From the NCBI RefSeq assembly GCF_017377775.1, contig NZ_JAFVLN010000003.1, positions 434,001 through 498,000 of the forward strand: DNA of 64,000 nt, given 5' to 3'. Below the pieces are notes generated by a model. It was not told the origin of the DNA, did not search any database, and was given only the letters and a program-made list of their open reading frames with translations. This stretch comes from Streptomyces sp. VRA16 Mangrove soil (GTDB lineage Bacteria; Actinomycetota; Actinomycetes; Streptomycetales; Streptomycetaceae). Position numbers and translations under genes: made by a program. Below are positions 42,504 through 51,641 of this stretch, in pieces (position 1 is the stretch's first letter; every line of letters begins with the position of its first letter).

Positions 42504-43838
42504 GTGCTCAAAGACGACTCACTCAGGGAAGACGCGGCGTCGGCCGCCGCGGCGCAGGAATCCGGACCGTCCGAACCGGAGAGCCTGCGCCGCGTCGCGG
42601 TCGCCAGTTTCATCGGGACCGCGATCGAGTTCTACGACTTCTACGTCTACGGAACGGCCGCGGCGCTCGTGCTCAACGACGCGTTCTTCCCGAACCTCTC
42701 CGACCTCAACGGCACCCTGGCCTCCTTCTCGACGTACGCGGTCGCGTTCGCCGCCCGGCCGATCGGCTCGCTGGTCTTCGGACACTTCGGCGACCGCGTG
42801 GGCCGCAAGTCCGTCCTCGTGGCGTCGCTGCTGCTGATGGGCCTGTCGACGGCGTGCGTCGGACTGCTGCCCGGCTACGGCACGCTCGGCGTGTGGGCGC
42901 CGATCCTGCTCGTACTGCTGCGCTTCCTCCAGGGCGTCGGGCTCGGCGGCGAGTGGGGCGGCGCCGCGCTGCTCGCGGTGGAGCACGCGCCGCGCGGCAG
43001 ACGCGGACTGTTCGCCGCGTTCCCCCAACTCGGCCCGTCCGTCGGCTTCTTCGCGGCGACCGGCATCTTCTGGCTGCTCTCGGAATCGCTGTCCGACGAC
43101 GCGTTCAAGGCGTGGGGCTGGCGGGTGCCGTTCCTGCTCTCGTTCCTGCTCGTCGCCGTCGGCCTGTTCGTCCGCCTGAAGATCAGCGAGACGCCGGTCT
43201 TCCAGAAGGTGATGGACGATCAGGAGGCCAGCAGGGCACCGGCCCTGGAGGTGTTCAAGCGGCACCCGAAGGAGATCCTGCTCGGCGCGGGCGGCATGAT
43301 CATCGCCTACGGGCTCTTCTACACGGCCACGACCTACTGCCTCGCCTACGGCACGAAGACGCTCGGTATCGGGCGCGGCACGATGCTCACCACCCAGCTC
43401 GTGGCCTGTCTCTTCCTGGCCGCCGGCACCTGGCTGGCGGCGACCCGGTCGGACGCGGGCGGCCGCCGCAAGACGGTGCTGATCGGCTCCGGGATCGCGG
43501 TCGCGTGGGGCCTGGCCCTGTTCCCGCTGATGGACTCCGGGCAGCCGGTGCTGATCGCGCTCGCGCTCGGCGGCGCCCTGTTCTGCATGGGCGTGGTGTA
43601 CGGCCCGATGGGCGCCTACCTGCCGGAGCTGTTCTCGGTGCGGGTGCGCTACTCGGGCGCCTCCTTCGCGTACAACCTGGGCGGTGTGCTCGGCGGCGCG
43701 GTGGCCCCGCTGGTGGCGACACGGCTGCAGGGCTCGTTCGGATCCGCGTCGGTGGGCTGGTACGTCAGCGCGATGGCCGTCGTCTCGCTGCTGTGCGTAC
43801 TGGCGCTGCCGGAGACACGGGAGCGTGAACTCGCCTAG
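42504..43838 (+). CDS. MFS transporter, metabolite:H+ symporter (MHS) family
   Basis: This ~444-residue protein has 12 membrane helices and the MHS hallmarks: VAVASFIGTAIEFYDFYVYG at the first helix, the loop 2-3 motif GHFGDRVGRKSVL and GEWGGAALLAVEHAPRGRRG after helix 4. The family carries organic acids, betaine or proline with protons. I propose GTG 42504; a TTG 36 bp upstream is in frame, and neither has a clear ribosome site. The next gene starts 91 bp after its stop with a large inverted repeat between. A muropeptide-derived or acid substrate is possible from the NamZ neighbour, but unproven. Confidence 0.9.
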   Translation: MLKDDSLREDAASAAAAQESGPSEPESLRRVAVASFIGTAIEFYDFYVYGTAAALVLNDAFFPNLSDLNGTLASFSTYAVAFAARPIGSLVFGHFGDRVGRKSVLVASLLLMGLSTACVGLLPGYGTLGVWAPILLVLLRFLQGVGLGGEWGGAALLAVEHAPRGRRGLFAAFPQLGPSVGFFAATGIFWLLSESLSDDAFKAWGWRVPFLLSFLLVAVGLFVRLKISETPVFQKVMDDQEASRAPALEVFKRHPKEILLGAGGMIIAYGLFYTATTYCLAYGTKTLGIGRGTMLTTQLVACLFLAAGTWLAATRSDAGGRRKTVLIGSGIAVAWGLALFPLMDSGQPVLIALALGGALFCMGVVYGPMGAYLPELFSVRVRYSGASFAYNLGGVLGGAVAPLVATRLQGSFGSASVGWYVSAMAVVSLLCVLALPETRERELA

Positions 43839-43861
43839 TTCCGGCTGGCGTTGACGCGCGT

Positions 43862-43931
43862 ATGGCCAACCCCCGTGCGCGGCGGGACGATGCGGCACAC
43901 CGCACGGACCACTGCCACGGGGGTTGGCCAT
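43862..43931 (+). promoter_or_regulatory. 16-bp inverted repeat enclosing the RBS and start codon of the alpha/beta hydrolase gene
   Basis: ATGGCCAACCCCCGTG (43862-43877) is the perfect complement of CACGGGGGTTGGCCAT (43916-43931). The 38-nt interior has its own hairpin, TGCGG-CACA-CCGCA (43891-43904). The right arm contains the only purine-rich ribosome site (GGGGG) and the first two bases of the ATG at 43930. Folded mRNA would therefore block translation. As DNA it could equally be an operator. Confidence 0.65.
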
Positions 43932-45207
43932 GGCTGCACAGGGAGCACCCGAAGTTCACGTACGTCCTTACTGGGAGCTGACGTTCGACGCCGACGGGGA
44001 TCCGAACCCGGCGCAACGGGACACACTGCTGCGTGAGGTGCGCGAGCGCGGGGTGCGCGATCTCGTGTTCCTCGCGCACGGCTGGAACAACGACCACGAC
44101 ATCGCGACCCGCCTCTACGACCGCTTCTTCGCTCCGTTCCCCTCGCTCGCGCCGCACGCGCACCTCGGGTACGTCGGGGTGGTGTGGCCGTCGATGCGGT
44201 TCACGGACGAGACGATCCCGAACTTCGACCCGTCGGCGGCCGCCGCACCGGCCCCGGCGCCGGGCGTGTCACTGGACGCGGCGACCCGGCGGGCCCTCGG
44301 CGCGACCTTCCCCGGCAACGAGCCGTTGATCGACCGGATCACCGGACTGCTCGACCGGCAGCCCCCGGACTCCTTCGACGAGTTCGGCGGCCTGGTACGG
44401 CAGTTGACCGGGGTCCGGTCCGACGGGATCGCGGCCGACACGGTGGAGGAGCTGTCGGCGCACAGCGCGCTGACCATGTTCCAGAAGGACACCCGGACCG
44501 TCTGCCTGCAGTTCGCCGACGCCCTGGCGGCCACGGCGCACGACGTCGCCTCGTTCACCCTGCCCGGCGGAGTGACCCGCGCGTGGCACGGCGCGCGCGA
44601 ACTCCTGCGCCAGGCCACGTACTTCGCCATGAAGAAGCGTGCGGGCACGGTCGGGCAGAAGGGTCTCGGTCCGGCGCTCGGACGGCTGGCCACCGAGGCG
44701 AAGGACGTCCGGGTGCATCTGGTGGGGCACAGCTTCGGTGCGCGGCTCGTGTCGTTCGCGCTGGCCGGGCTCCCCGCGGGCACGCGGAACGTGAAGTCGG
44801 TGACGCTCCTCGAAGGGGCCTTCTCCCATTACGCGTTCGCCCGCCGCGGGGTGCTCAACGGGCGGCAGAGCCGGATCGACGGCCCGTTGGTGAGCTGCTA
44901 CTCCAGCTTCGACACCGCGTTGAGCGTGCTCTACCCGATGGCGTCCCGGCTCTCGGACGACGACCGGGGCCTCGTCGACCTGGGCGTGCGCTGGGGTGCC
45001 ACGGGACACGACGGGATCTTGGAGGTGGACGGGGCGGTCCGGAAGTCGCTGGCCGAGGTGTTGCGGGGCGGGGTGCCCGGCACCGGGTGCGTCAGCGTGG
45101 ACGCGGCGCAGGTGGTGCGCAACGGGCCGCCGCCTTCCGGCGCCCACAGCGACATCTGCCACGAGGAACTGGCACGCGTCGTGCTGAGCGCCGGAAGGGT
45201 CGGGTGA
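43930..45207 (+). CDS. Alpha/beta hydrolase-like protein of unknown substrate
   Basis: This 425-residue protein has an alpha/beta hydrolase core. The first strand region is DLVFLAHGWNNDHD, an oxyanion-hole HGW motif, and the nucleophile elbow is VHLVGHSFGARLVSFALAG with Ser in GHSFG. The C-terminal GATGHDGIL may supply the catalytic His. There is no signal peptide or membrane helix. A long mostly helical insert (about residues 95-235) separates the halves and could form a lid. I cannot name the substrate. Translation may be controlled by the hairpin over its start. Confidence 0.8.
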   Translation: MAAQGAPEVHVRPYWELTFDADGDPNPAQRDTLLREVRERGVRDLVFLAHGWNNDHDIATRLYDRFFAPFPSLAPHAHLGYVGVVWPSMRFTDETIPNFDPSAAAAPAPAPGVSLDAATRRALGATFPGNEPLIDRITGLLDRQPPDSFDEFGGLVRQLTGVRSDGIAADTVEELSAHSALTMFQKDTRTVCLQFADALAATAHDVASFTLPGGVTRAWHGARELLRQATYFAMKKRAGTVGQKGLGPALGRLATEAKDVRVHLVGHSFGARLVSFALAGLPAGTRNVKSVTLLEGAFSHYAFARRGVLNGRQSRIDGPLVSCYSSFDTALSVLYPMASRLSDDDRGLVDLGVRWGATGHDGILEVDGAVRKSLAEVLRGGVPGTGCVSVDAAQVVRNGPPPSGAHSDICHEELARVVLSAGRVG

Positions 45208-45216
45208 CGGGGCGCG

Positions 45217-48087
45217 CTACCGGTGCGCCGGGAACTCCACCACCTGCTGGTAGGTGGGCCGGTTCTGCCACTGCATCGAGCGGTGCGTGATGCCGCCGAG
45301 CGCCCGGTGCACGATGGTGTCCGCGCACCACTGGTCCCCGGCCTTGCAGGTGTCGTCGCCGGGGTAGACCTCGGTGGCGGGCTCGGCCGCGGCCGTCGCG
45401 AGGGACTTCAGGAGCACGTCCCGGCAGGCGGAGAGGTCACCGGCGCCGCAGTAGGTGGCGCCGAGCCTGCCCCGCACCGGTGACCCGAGCACCGTGCGCA
45501 GGTCCTTGTCGACATAGCCCCACCAGCCGTACTGGAACGCGGACCCGGCGTGCGAGCCGGTGGGCCCGTGCCCGGCGGACGGGGACTCGTCGACGGAGAG
45601 CTCGCCGGTGAGCGCCGTGTACAGGTCGTCGCCGAGCCCCGGCCTGAACTCGGCCTCGACCAGCTTCGGCCACCACGCGTCCATGATCCGTACGGCGTCG
45701 GGGTGGGCGTACGTCCTGGACCCGGCCGCGGTCTGGTTGCGCTGGGCGCCTGCCTTCAGCCAGGCCTCCAACTGCGCGACGGCCTTGGCCAGTTGCGGGT
45801 CGTCCACGGGCTTGCTGCGGATCACCTTCAGGATCTCCGGGAGCACCTGCTCGCCGCGCAGATCGGTGACGGCCGCCTCCTCCATGGCCCGGGTGAGCGA
45901 GGCCCGGGTGACACCGCCCGCCTCGGTCAGCTTCTTCACGCGGCCGTCGAGCAGATCGGCGCGGTGCACCGCGCCGAGGCTGAAGTTCGCCGCGGTGAAG
46001 TCCTTGGCCTGCTTGTTGTTCCAGGAGACGTAGTAGTCCTGGTCGACCGAGTTCGGGTGCTGGTCCGGCGGCGTGTACGCGGCCGTGTTGTCCGTCGGGT
46101 CGAAGTCCCGCCATTCATAGGCCGGTTCGGCCTTCACGGGCAGCGACATGTCGACGCCGTCCGCGCGCACCGGGTTGGTGCCGCTGTTGTAGTAGGCGAT
46201 GTCGCGCGCGTCGGCGTAGAACCAGTTGAAGGCGTAGCTGATGTGCTGCGCCGCCTTCTGGAAGGTCGTGGCGTCCTTGACGTACGACGGGTCGTTGAGC
46301 ATCTGGAAGCCGATGATCGAGTCGGCTTCGTGGCGGTAGGTGGAGCGCAGCGAGGTGTACGCGACGGGTTTGCCGTCGACCGTCGCGCGGTCCGTGACGA
46401 TGCCGTACTTCGTGCGGAACACCTGCATGCGGTAGGAGCCCGCGGCCGTGGAGTCGGCGACGGTCGGCGACCAGGCGTTCTTCTTCTCCAGCCGCTCCAT
46501 CGGCGTACAGGTGCCGTGGTAGAGGTACGCCGTGGACCGCTTGGTCGGCGCGGAGCCGTCCGGCTCGCACAGCTGGACCGCGTAGGTGTCCGTGATGTCC
46601 TGTCCCGCCGAGGTCGCCGACCAGGCGTAGTCCTGGCCACGGCCGAGCTGGATGTACATGCCGACGCCGGCGAAGGAGACGCCGCGCGCGCTGATGCCGG
46701 GGCCCTGCAGCTCCTGCATCATCAGCAGCTGCGGCGCGAAGTAGCCGGTCTGCGGGCCGAAGACGGCGACCGGGTGGCCGGACGCGGTGTGGGCGCCGGA
46801 GACGAGCAGGGCGTTCGACATGCCCTTGCGGGTGCCGGACGCGGCGCCGGAGAACAGGTCGGCGGGGAGCACCCCGTCGTCGTACATGCCCTGCAGCGGC
46901 TTGAGCCTCTTCGGCGCCTTCACCGGGTCCTCGGCGACGGTGCCGCTCTTGACGGACTCGGTCGCGGCCGAGCCGGTGCGGTCGTAGACCAGTTGTTCGG
47001 GCTCGACGGATCCCTTGTCGGGGAGGGCCTGGCCGCGGGCGTCCGCGGGCTTGGCGCCGTACGGGAAGCTCGTGCCGTCGTGGACGGTGGTGACGGCCTC
47101 GGGGTCGTTGCGGCCGCGGAACGACTCCCAGACCTGGGTGCCCTTCTCGACGCCGTACTTCTCCTGCGCCTTCATCAGGGAGAGGGCCTGGCCGACCTCG
47201 CCTCCGCCGCCGTTGCCGAACAGGCCGCCGACGACCGAGGCGAGCGCGATCATGTCGGTCACCTTGAACGGCTGGATCTCGCCCACGTTGGTGATGGCGT
47301 CGATCTTGCCGGTGAGCACGTACTCGCCGGGGAAGTAGCGGCCGTTCTTGGACTTCACGCGGTAGGCGTTGAGGCCGTCGATGTAGGCCTGCGCGTCCTC
47401 CATCGCCTGCTTGCCGCGGTCGCCGCCCCGGCTCTTGATGAAGTCGACCTGCTTTTGCAGGTCCTCCTCGGTGTACGGGGCCTGCGGCCAGAACTCCTGC
47501 TCCAGGCCCTGGTTGGCAAGAGCGCCGCCGGCGAAGGACGTCAGCTCGCCGCGGCCGATGTGGCGGAACAGATCGATCAGCCACATACGGTCCTGACCTG
47601 CGGCGTAGCCGGCGCCGAATTCGGTTCCGTAGCGCGTGGAACCTTTGATGTGGGGTATTCCGTTCTTCTTGTCACGGGTGATCGTCACGTCGTCGCGGGG
47701 GCGTGTGACGGAAGCGACCTGAGCGTCCGGGACACCGAAGGAGGAGTCGTTGAAGAAGTTCGTGAGTGTGTCGTCCGTCAGGGTCGGATACCCGGACGAC
47801 AGCGCGTCATAGGGACCGAGTTGATCGTCGGCGTGCGCGGGCTGGGTGCCGAACAGCTTGTTGCCGAGGATCTCGGCGAGCGTGGCGCTGCCGTTCGCTC
47901 CGGGCGGCAGGATGTCCGCGCACTGCCCTTCGCAGTAGTCGGTGACCGGTACGGGGTCGTCGGCGGCGCCCGCCGTCGACGCCGTCAGCGGGGAGACAAG
48001 TCCCGCGGTGAGCACGAGAGCCGCGGCGGCCGTAAGTCTCCTCAAAGGACTTCTGTGCAGGGTGGTTCGTGGAATGCGTCGTCGCAT
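45217..48087 (-). CDS. Secreted penicillin acylase family protein (N-terminal nucleophile amidase)
   Basis: This 956-residue exported enzyme has a signal peptide (about residues 1-41, ending TASTAGAA). The alpha-subunit region contains VTITRDKKNGIPHIKG and TEFGAGYAAGQDRMWLIDLF, both family signatures. Autocleavage should expose Ser424 in KGMSNALLVSGAHTASGHP; the beta subunit follows to the end. The family hydrolyses amides such as penicillins, acyl-homoserine lactones and lipopeptides. At nearly 960 residues it is longer than PGA or PvdQ because of insertions around 340-415. The natural substrate is unknown. Confidence 0.92.
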   Translation of the reverse strand: MRRRIPRTTLHRSPLRRLTAAAALVLTAGLVSPLTASTAGAADDPVPVTDYCEGQCADILPPGANGSATLAEILGNKLFGTQPAHADDQLGPYDALSSGYPTLTDDTLTNFFNDSSFGVPDAQVASVTRPRDDVTITRDKKNGIPHIKGSTRYGTEFGAGYAAGQDRMWLIDLFRHIGRGELTSFAGGALANQGLEQEFWPQAPYTEEDLQKQVDFIKSRGGDRGKQAMEDAQAYIDGLNAYRVKSKNGRYFPGEYVLTGKIDAITNVGEIQPFKVTDMIALASVVGGLFGNGGGGEVGQALSLMKAQEKYGVEKGTQVWESFRGRNDPEAVTTVHDGTSFPYGAKPADARGQALPDKGSVEPEQLVYDRTGSAATESVKSGTVAEDPVKAPKRLKPLQGMYDDGVLPADLFSGAASGTRKGMSNALLVSGAHTASGHPVAVFGPQTGYFAPQLLMMQELQGPGISARGVSFAGVGMYIQLGRGQDYAWSATSAGQDITDTYAVQLCEPDGSAPTKRSTAYLYHGTCTPMERLEKKNAWSPTVADSTAAGSYRMQVFRTKYGIVTDRATVDGKPVAYTSLRSTYRHEADSIIGFQMLNDPSYVKDATTFQKAAQHISYAFNWFYADARDIAYYNSGTNPVRADGVDMSLPVKAEPAYEWRDFDPTDNTAAYTPPDQHPNSVDQDYYVSWNNKQAKDFTAANFSLGAVHRADLLDGRVKKLTEAGGVTRASLTRAMEEAAVTDLRGEQVLPEILKVIRSKPVDDPQLAKAVAQLEAWLKAGAQRNQTAAGSRTYAHPDAVRIMDAWWPKLVEAEFRPGLGDDLYTALTGELSVDESPSAGHGPTGSHAGSAFQYGWWGYVDKDLRTVLGSPVRGRLGATYCGAGDLSACRDVLLKSLATAAAEPATEVYPGDDTCKAGDQWCADTIVHRALGGITHRSMQWQNRPTYQQVVEFPAHR

Positions 48088-48223
48088 GCCTGGTCCTCCC
48101 GACGATGGATGTGCCGGAGGTTACCGGCGGTTAGCCAACGACAGAAGATGAACATGCGTCACGTTTTCGGAATCACCACAGGGAACACTCGGCAAGTCCC
48201 CGGCCCCAGAAGGTGCCGGTGAT

Positions 48224-48251
48224 GGACCCCATCGGAAAACCGATGGGATCC
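48224..48251. promoter_or_regulatory. 28-bp dyad in the acylase / zinc-ribbon gene divergent region
   Basis: GGA-C-CCCATCGG-AAAA-CCGATGGG-A-TCC has an 8-bp perfect stem with a 4-nt loop plus three further outer pairs after one mismatch. It is in the 277-bp gap between divergent genes, about 135 bp from each start, so it could be an operator for either or a 5-prime leader hairpin. The rest of the gap shows nothing further I can support. Confidence 0.5.
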
Positions 48252-48364
48252 GGCGGCCCGCGAAGGGATCCGAATCGCGTGTCGATACGTCTACTCGGCA
48301 GCGCTGCCCATGGCGATTCATGTCTGCGGCGACGCCGACGTACGTGTGACGGAGGTGCAGGGCG

Positions 48365-48967
48365 ATGGCAGGATTCCGGAGTCTGGCAAGACAGGTGCGC
48401 GATCCGCAGGGCGATCTGGCACTGCGGCGCTATTCACTGCGTAAGTGCCTGGAGAGATTTGCTCCCTACGGACACCGTGCGACCTGGGACCACTTGAGTT
48501 CCCGGGCCGGTTTCGGACCCGAGGACCGCTCCCCCGACCCGGCCCGACTGGTCGCGGCGCTGGAGGAGCTCGAAGAGGCGCGGGCCGTCTGGCTCGCCTA
48601 CGAAGTCGCCTTCGCGGAGCGCAGGCGCAAGGAGAAGCACGACGGGCTGCGCCGCCCGGGCAGCGTGGACGACTGGCACCGGCTGACCTGGGGCGGCTTC
48701 GGAGTCGCCTGGTGCGACGACCCGTCGGTGCACCCCACGGAGCCGCTGGCCGATGTTCTCCGCCGGCTGATCGAGGCGCTGGAGCGCGACCCGGGGGACT
48801 GCTGCCCGGTCTGCGCGGACCGTGGGCTCGTCTGGAAGCACGACCTGGCGCACGAACCGTCGTCGGGCCCCGTCTGCACCCACTGCGGCATCGTCGTGCC
48901 GCGGCCCGTTCTCACACCCGCAGCCCTGGCCGAGGCCAGGCGCGTGCGGCTGCTGGTCTCGGCATAG
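48365..48967 (+). CDS. Conserved hypothetical protein with C-terminal zinc ribbon
   Basis: I do not recognise a named family for this 200-residue soluble protein. The N-terminal ~120 residues are charged and helical (ALEELEEARAVWLAYEVAFAE). The C-terminal part has two cysteine pairs, CCPVCADRG and CTHCGIVV, about 30 residues apart, consistent with one zinc-ribbon site. A nucleic-acid or protein-binding role is possible. It stands alone, divergent from the acylase gene. Confidence 0.78.
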   Translation: MAGFRSLARQVRDPQGDLALRRYSLRKCLERFAPYGHRATWDHLSSRAGFGPEDRSPDPARLVAALEELEEARAVWLAYEVAFAERRRKEKHDGLRRPGSVDDWHRLTWGGFGVAWCDDPSVHPTEPLADVLRRLIEALERDPGDCCPVCADRGLVWKHDLAHEPSSGPVCTHCGIVVPRPVLTPAALAEARRVRLLVSA

Positions 48968-49031
48968 CGCGACGGGGGTGCGGGCCGGACCCCACGGCCA
49001 CCGACGCACCCCCGGTTTCATCCGGGCCCTC

Positions 49032-50780
49032 TCAGCCGTCCGCGAGCGAACCCGGAATCACTTCGAGGCGCGAGCGGTCGAGCAGATACCGCGGCAGACG
49101 GTCGTGGTCGGTGCCGACCGGGAACTCCATGTCGTACGCGAGACAGGCCAGCGCGAGCGGCCCGAGCGCCACCCGGGAGCGCGGCGCCGTGCTGTCCCCC
49201 CAGTACCGGGCATGGTCCTCCAGGGCCTGCGCGAGCGCGGCGGAGAACTTGTCGTGCTCCTGTGTGAGCAGCCGGTGGAAGAGCGCGATCGGCTGGTACT
49301 CGACGTGGTTGACGAAGTCCTTCGGCGCGAGCGTCGCCTTCTCGGGGTACGAGGCGTCCATCGCGGCGGCGAGCTTCGCCACCACGTCGTCGACGGGCCG
49401 GTGCAGCCAGTAGGACTGCAGGGTGTCGACGAAGTGCAGGACATGGTCGTCGACGGGCGTGGCGTCGGGGCCGCTGCCGCGCAGCGCGTCGAGCGGCACC
49501 TCGCACAGCGCCTGCGTGCGTGCGCGCTCACGGGTCACGAGGCTGACGTAGAAGGCGTCGAGCCAGGCACGTGCGTCGCCGCGCACCCCGGGCCCGGTGG
49601 CGGGCACGGTCACCTCCCGCTCCTCGAACAGCGTGGTGACCTCCTTGGTCCCGGCGAACAGCGCGGTGCCGAGCAGTGCCGCGATCACCCAGGCGTCCCA
49701 GCTCTCCAGCAGGCTCGCGCGCGGGTCGTCGGCCGCGCGCGCGTGGGCCAGGGTGACGGCGGAGGCGAAGGCGTCGGGCAGCCGGTCGGGGGCGACGGCC
49801 GCCGCGTCGAGCAGTGCGACGGTGGCGTCGGAGAGGCGCGGGACCTCCGTGTCCCGCGCCGCCGTGACGAGCCGCCCGGCCCGGTCGAGGGCGCGCATCG
49901 ACCGCAGAACGGCGAGGAGTCCGGCGGGAGGCTGCTGGCTGAACGTGCGCGTCTCGTGGTCGATGACGGTGAGCGTGGTCAGCCGTCCGTCGTGCCACCA
50001 GTAGACGCGCGGCGACAGCGATCCCGGCCCGTCCTCGTGGGCCTTGACGGCGTACGTGGCAAGGTCGTTGACGGCGTCGACCGCGCTGCCGTCGACGATC
50101 GGGTGGAAGGCGAGCAGGTGCCGCGTCGGCACGACCACCAGCGCGCCGGCCATCGGCATCCGCCTGCCGGTGGCCTCGGCGATCAGTTCGGGCAGGATCA
50201 GCGCCTTGGTGGAGACGAACGGCGAGTCCCCGTACACGGAGTACAGGACGGGGTGCCCGTCGAGCCGGACCTCTTCGTGCCGCACGGGTTCGCGGACGAG
50301 ATTGCGCTCGGCGGCGGCCCACAGCGCGTCGGCGCCGGCCCGCTCCACGTCGGCGTCCGTGAGCAGCCGCACCGAGGTGGGCGCGTCGAGGGCGAGCGCG
50401 AGGTTCAGTCCCTCGGCGACGCCTCGCAGGTAGGTGTATCCGTCGGCCGCCTCGGCGGGGACCGTGCCGGGCGGGACGAGCCGCAGCACGGTCCGCTCCA
50501 GGAGTTCCTCGGCGCTCTCGCCGCCCGCGGACGACCGGGACAGGCGCGCGAAGTGCTCCTCGACCATCGCGGGCCACTCGTCCTCGGGGGTGACGCGGCA
50601 GCGCTGCGCCAGGTTGGTCAGCGGGTGGCGGTGCCCCTCGGACAGCGCCGTGTCGCCGACGACGGTGGGCAACGCGCCGGAGCGGGCGCGCAGATCGTCG
50701 GTGACCAGGGCGCGCAGGCGGTCGGCCTGAGCGCCGGTGAGCTGGGGCAGATGCGAGTCAGGCGTGTCGTGTGGCGTCAC
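49032..50780 (-). CDS. Large protein with C-terminal Imm49-like domain
   Basis: This 582-residue protein appears to be a fusion. The C-terminal ~250 residues match the all-helical Imm49 family of polymorphic-toxin immunity proteins (TKEVTTLFEEREVTVPATGP, VDTLQSYWLHRPVDDVVAK and LGPLALACLAYDMEFPV). The N-terminal ~300 residues hold an unassigned mixed domain (FVSTKALILPELIAEATGRR, VVVPTRHLLAFHPIVDGSAV). The GTG at 50780 overlaps the DUF4180 gene stop as GTGA; longer starts run through that gene's frame. No toxin gene is in the window, so immunity function is inferred from family only. Confidence 0.78.
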   Translation of the reverse strand: MTPHDTPDSHLPQLTGAQADRLRALVTDDLRARSGALPTVVGDTALSEGHRHPLTNLAQRCRVTPEDEWPAMVEEHFARLSRSSAGGESAEELLERTVLRLVPPGTVPAEAADGYTYLRGVAEGLNLALALDAPTSVRLLTDADVERAGADALWAAAERNLVREPVRHEEVRLDGHPVLYSVYGDSPFVSTKALILPELIAEATGRRMPMAGALVVVPTRHLLAFHPIVDGSAVDAVNDLATYAVKAHEDGPGSLSPRVYWWHDGRLTTLTVIDHETRTFSQQPPAGLLAVLRSMRALDRAGRLVTAARDTEVPRLSDATVALLDAAAVAPDRLPDAFASAVTLAHARAADDPRASLLESWDAWVIAALLGTALFAGTKEVTTLFEEREVTVPATGPGVRGDARAWLDAFYVSLVTRERARTQALCEVPLDALRGSGPDATPVDDHVLHFVDTLQSYWLHRPVDDVVAKLAAAMDASYPEKATLAPKDFVNHVEYQPIALFHRLLTQEHDKFSAALAQALEDHARYWGDSTAPRSRVALGPLALACLAYDMEFPVGTDHDRLPRYLLDRSRLEVIPGSLADG

Positions 50781-51160
50781 GCCCCCGACTCTACGAGGCG
50801 CGCCGCGAACGTTTCGACATCGGGCAGGAACCACAGCTGCGCCCCGCGGTTGCTCTCCCTGACGAAGTCGGCGAGCGCCGCACTGTCGGCGACGTACCCC
50901 GAGATGTCGCCCAACACCGCAAGTCCGAGGCGGTAGTTGGCGAACTTCTGCACGATGCCGCCCGCCACCCGGGTGCGCAGCCGAAAGAAGTCGTCGGTGC
51001 ACCGCTGCACGGGCACGGCGACCCAGCGTGCGCCCTGGTAGCCCGCGTCGCCGATCAGGTCGAGCGCGGCCCGCTCGTCGCCGAGCGGCGGCCCGTCGGG
51101 GCCGCAGACGAGAACGGTCACGCCTGCCAACTCGCTTACCGTGAAAGCCGGTTCCGTCAT
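50777..51160 (-). CDS. DUF4180 domain protein
   Basis: This 127-residue protein matches DUF4180: VTVLVCGPDGPPLGDERAAL at the start, VPVQRCTDDFFRLRTRVAGG in the middle and DFVRESNRGAQLWFLPDVET near the end. The conserved Arg and Phe-rich middle is the family core. No function is established; it is often near small HTH regulators. It overlaps the HTH gene upstream (ATGA) and the Imm49-like gene downstream (GTGA), so the three are one translationally coupled operon. Confidence 0.85.
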   Translation of the reverse strand: MTEPAFTVSELAGVTVLVCGPDGPPLGDERAALDLIGDAGYQGARWVAVPVQRCTDDFFRLRTRVAGGIVQKFANYRLGLAVLGDISGYVADSAALADFVRESNRGAQLWFLPDVETFAARLVESGA

Positions 51161-51582
51161 CGGGGGTCCTCCACCAGGGTGTCGACGATCTTCAGCAGCT
51201 CGGCGGCGTCGGCGAGTCCGCCGAGCACGACGACCTTCAGCGCGGCGCGCTCCTCGTCGTAGACGGTCTCGACGCGCAGCCGCGCGCCCTCCCTGCGGCC
51301 GCCCGCGCTCGCGACGACGGTGTTGGACAGCCGCATCGCCGCCTGCGCGTCGACCCCGTCGACCTGGACGATGACGGACGCCTCGGCGTGCGGCGCCCCG
51401 GCGGGGCGCGCGGGCGCGGCCGGAGCGCCGGTGAACGCCTCCAGGTCCTCACGGGTGACGCGGTACCGACGGCCGACCTGGGACGCCTTCAGCCGTCCGT
51501 CCCGCACGTAACCGCGCACGGTCCGGACGTGGAGCCCGAGCAGATCGGCCACCTGATCGAGGGAGTAGTACTGTCGCTGCAC
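51157..51582 (-). CDS. Small MerR/excisionase-type helix-turn-helix protein
   Basis: This ~141-residue protein has an N-terminal winged helix-turn-helix of the excisionase type (QYYSLDQVADLLGLHVRTVR, then GYVRDGRLKASQVGRRYRV) and a C-terminal alpha/beta domain with EASVIVQVDGVDAQAAMRL. GTG 51582 is the likely start; TTG 51600 is in frame. It leads the operon with DUF4180 and the Imm49-like gene and probably regulates it. TTGAGG direct repeats (about 51583-51600) just before the start could be its operator. Confidence 0.82.
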   Translation of the reverse strand: MQRQYYSLDQVADLLGLHVRTVRGYVRDGRLKASQVGRRYRVTREDLEAFTGAPAAPARPAGAPHAEASVIVQVDGVDAQAAMRLSNTVVASAGGRREGARLRVETVYDEERAALKVVVLGGLADAAELLKIVDTLVEDPR

Positions 51583-51641
51583 TCCCTCAACGTACCTCAA
51601 CCCTACTCATCGAGGTAATTCTAAGTACTTCTAGGGAACCA

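Noticed and set aside
45550..48222. An 890-codon plus-strand frame opposite the acylase gene
   Set aside because: It is antisense to a clear penicillin acylase with signal peptide and nucleophile; its own translation is repetitive Val/Arg/Gly without motifs.
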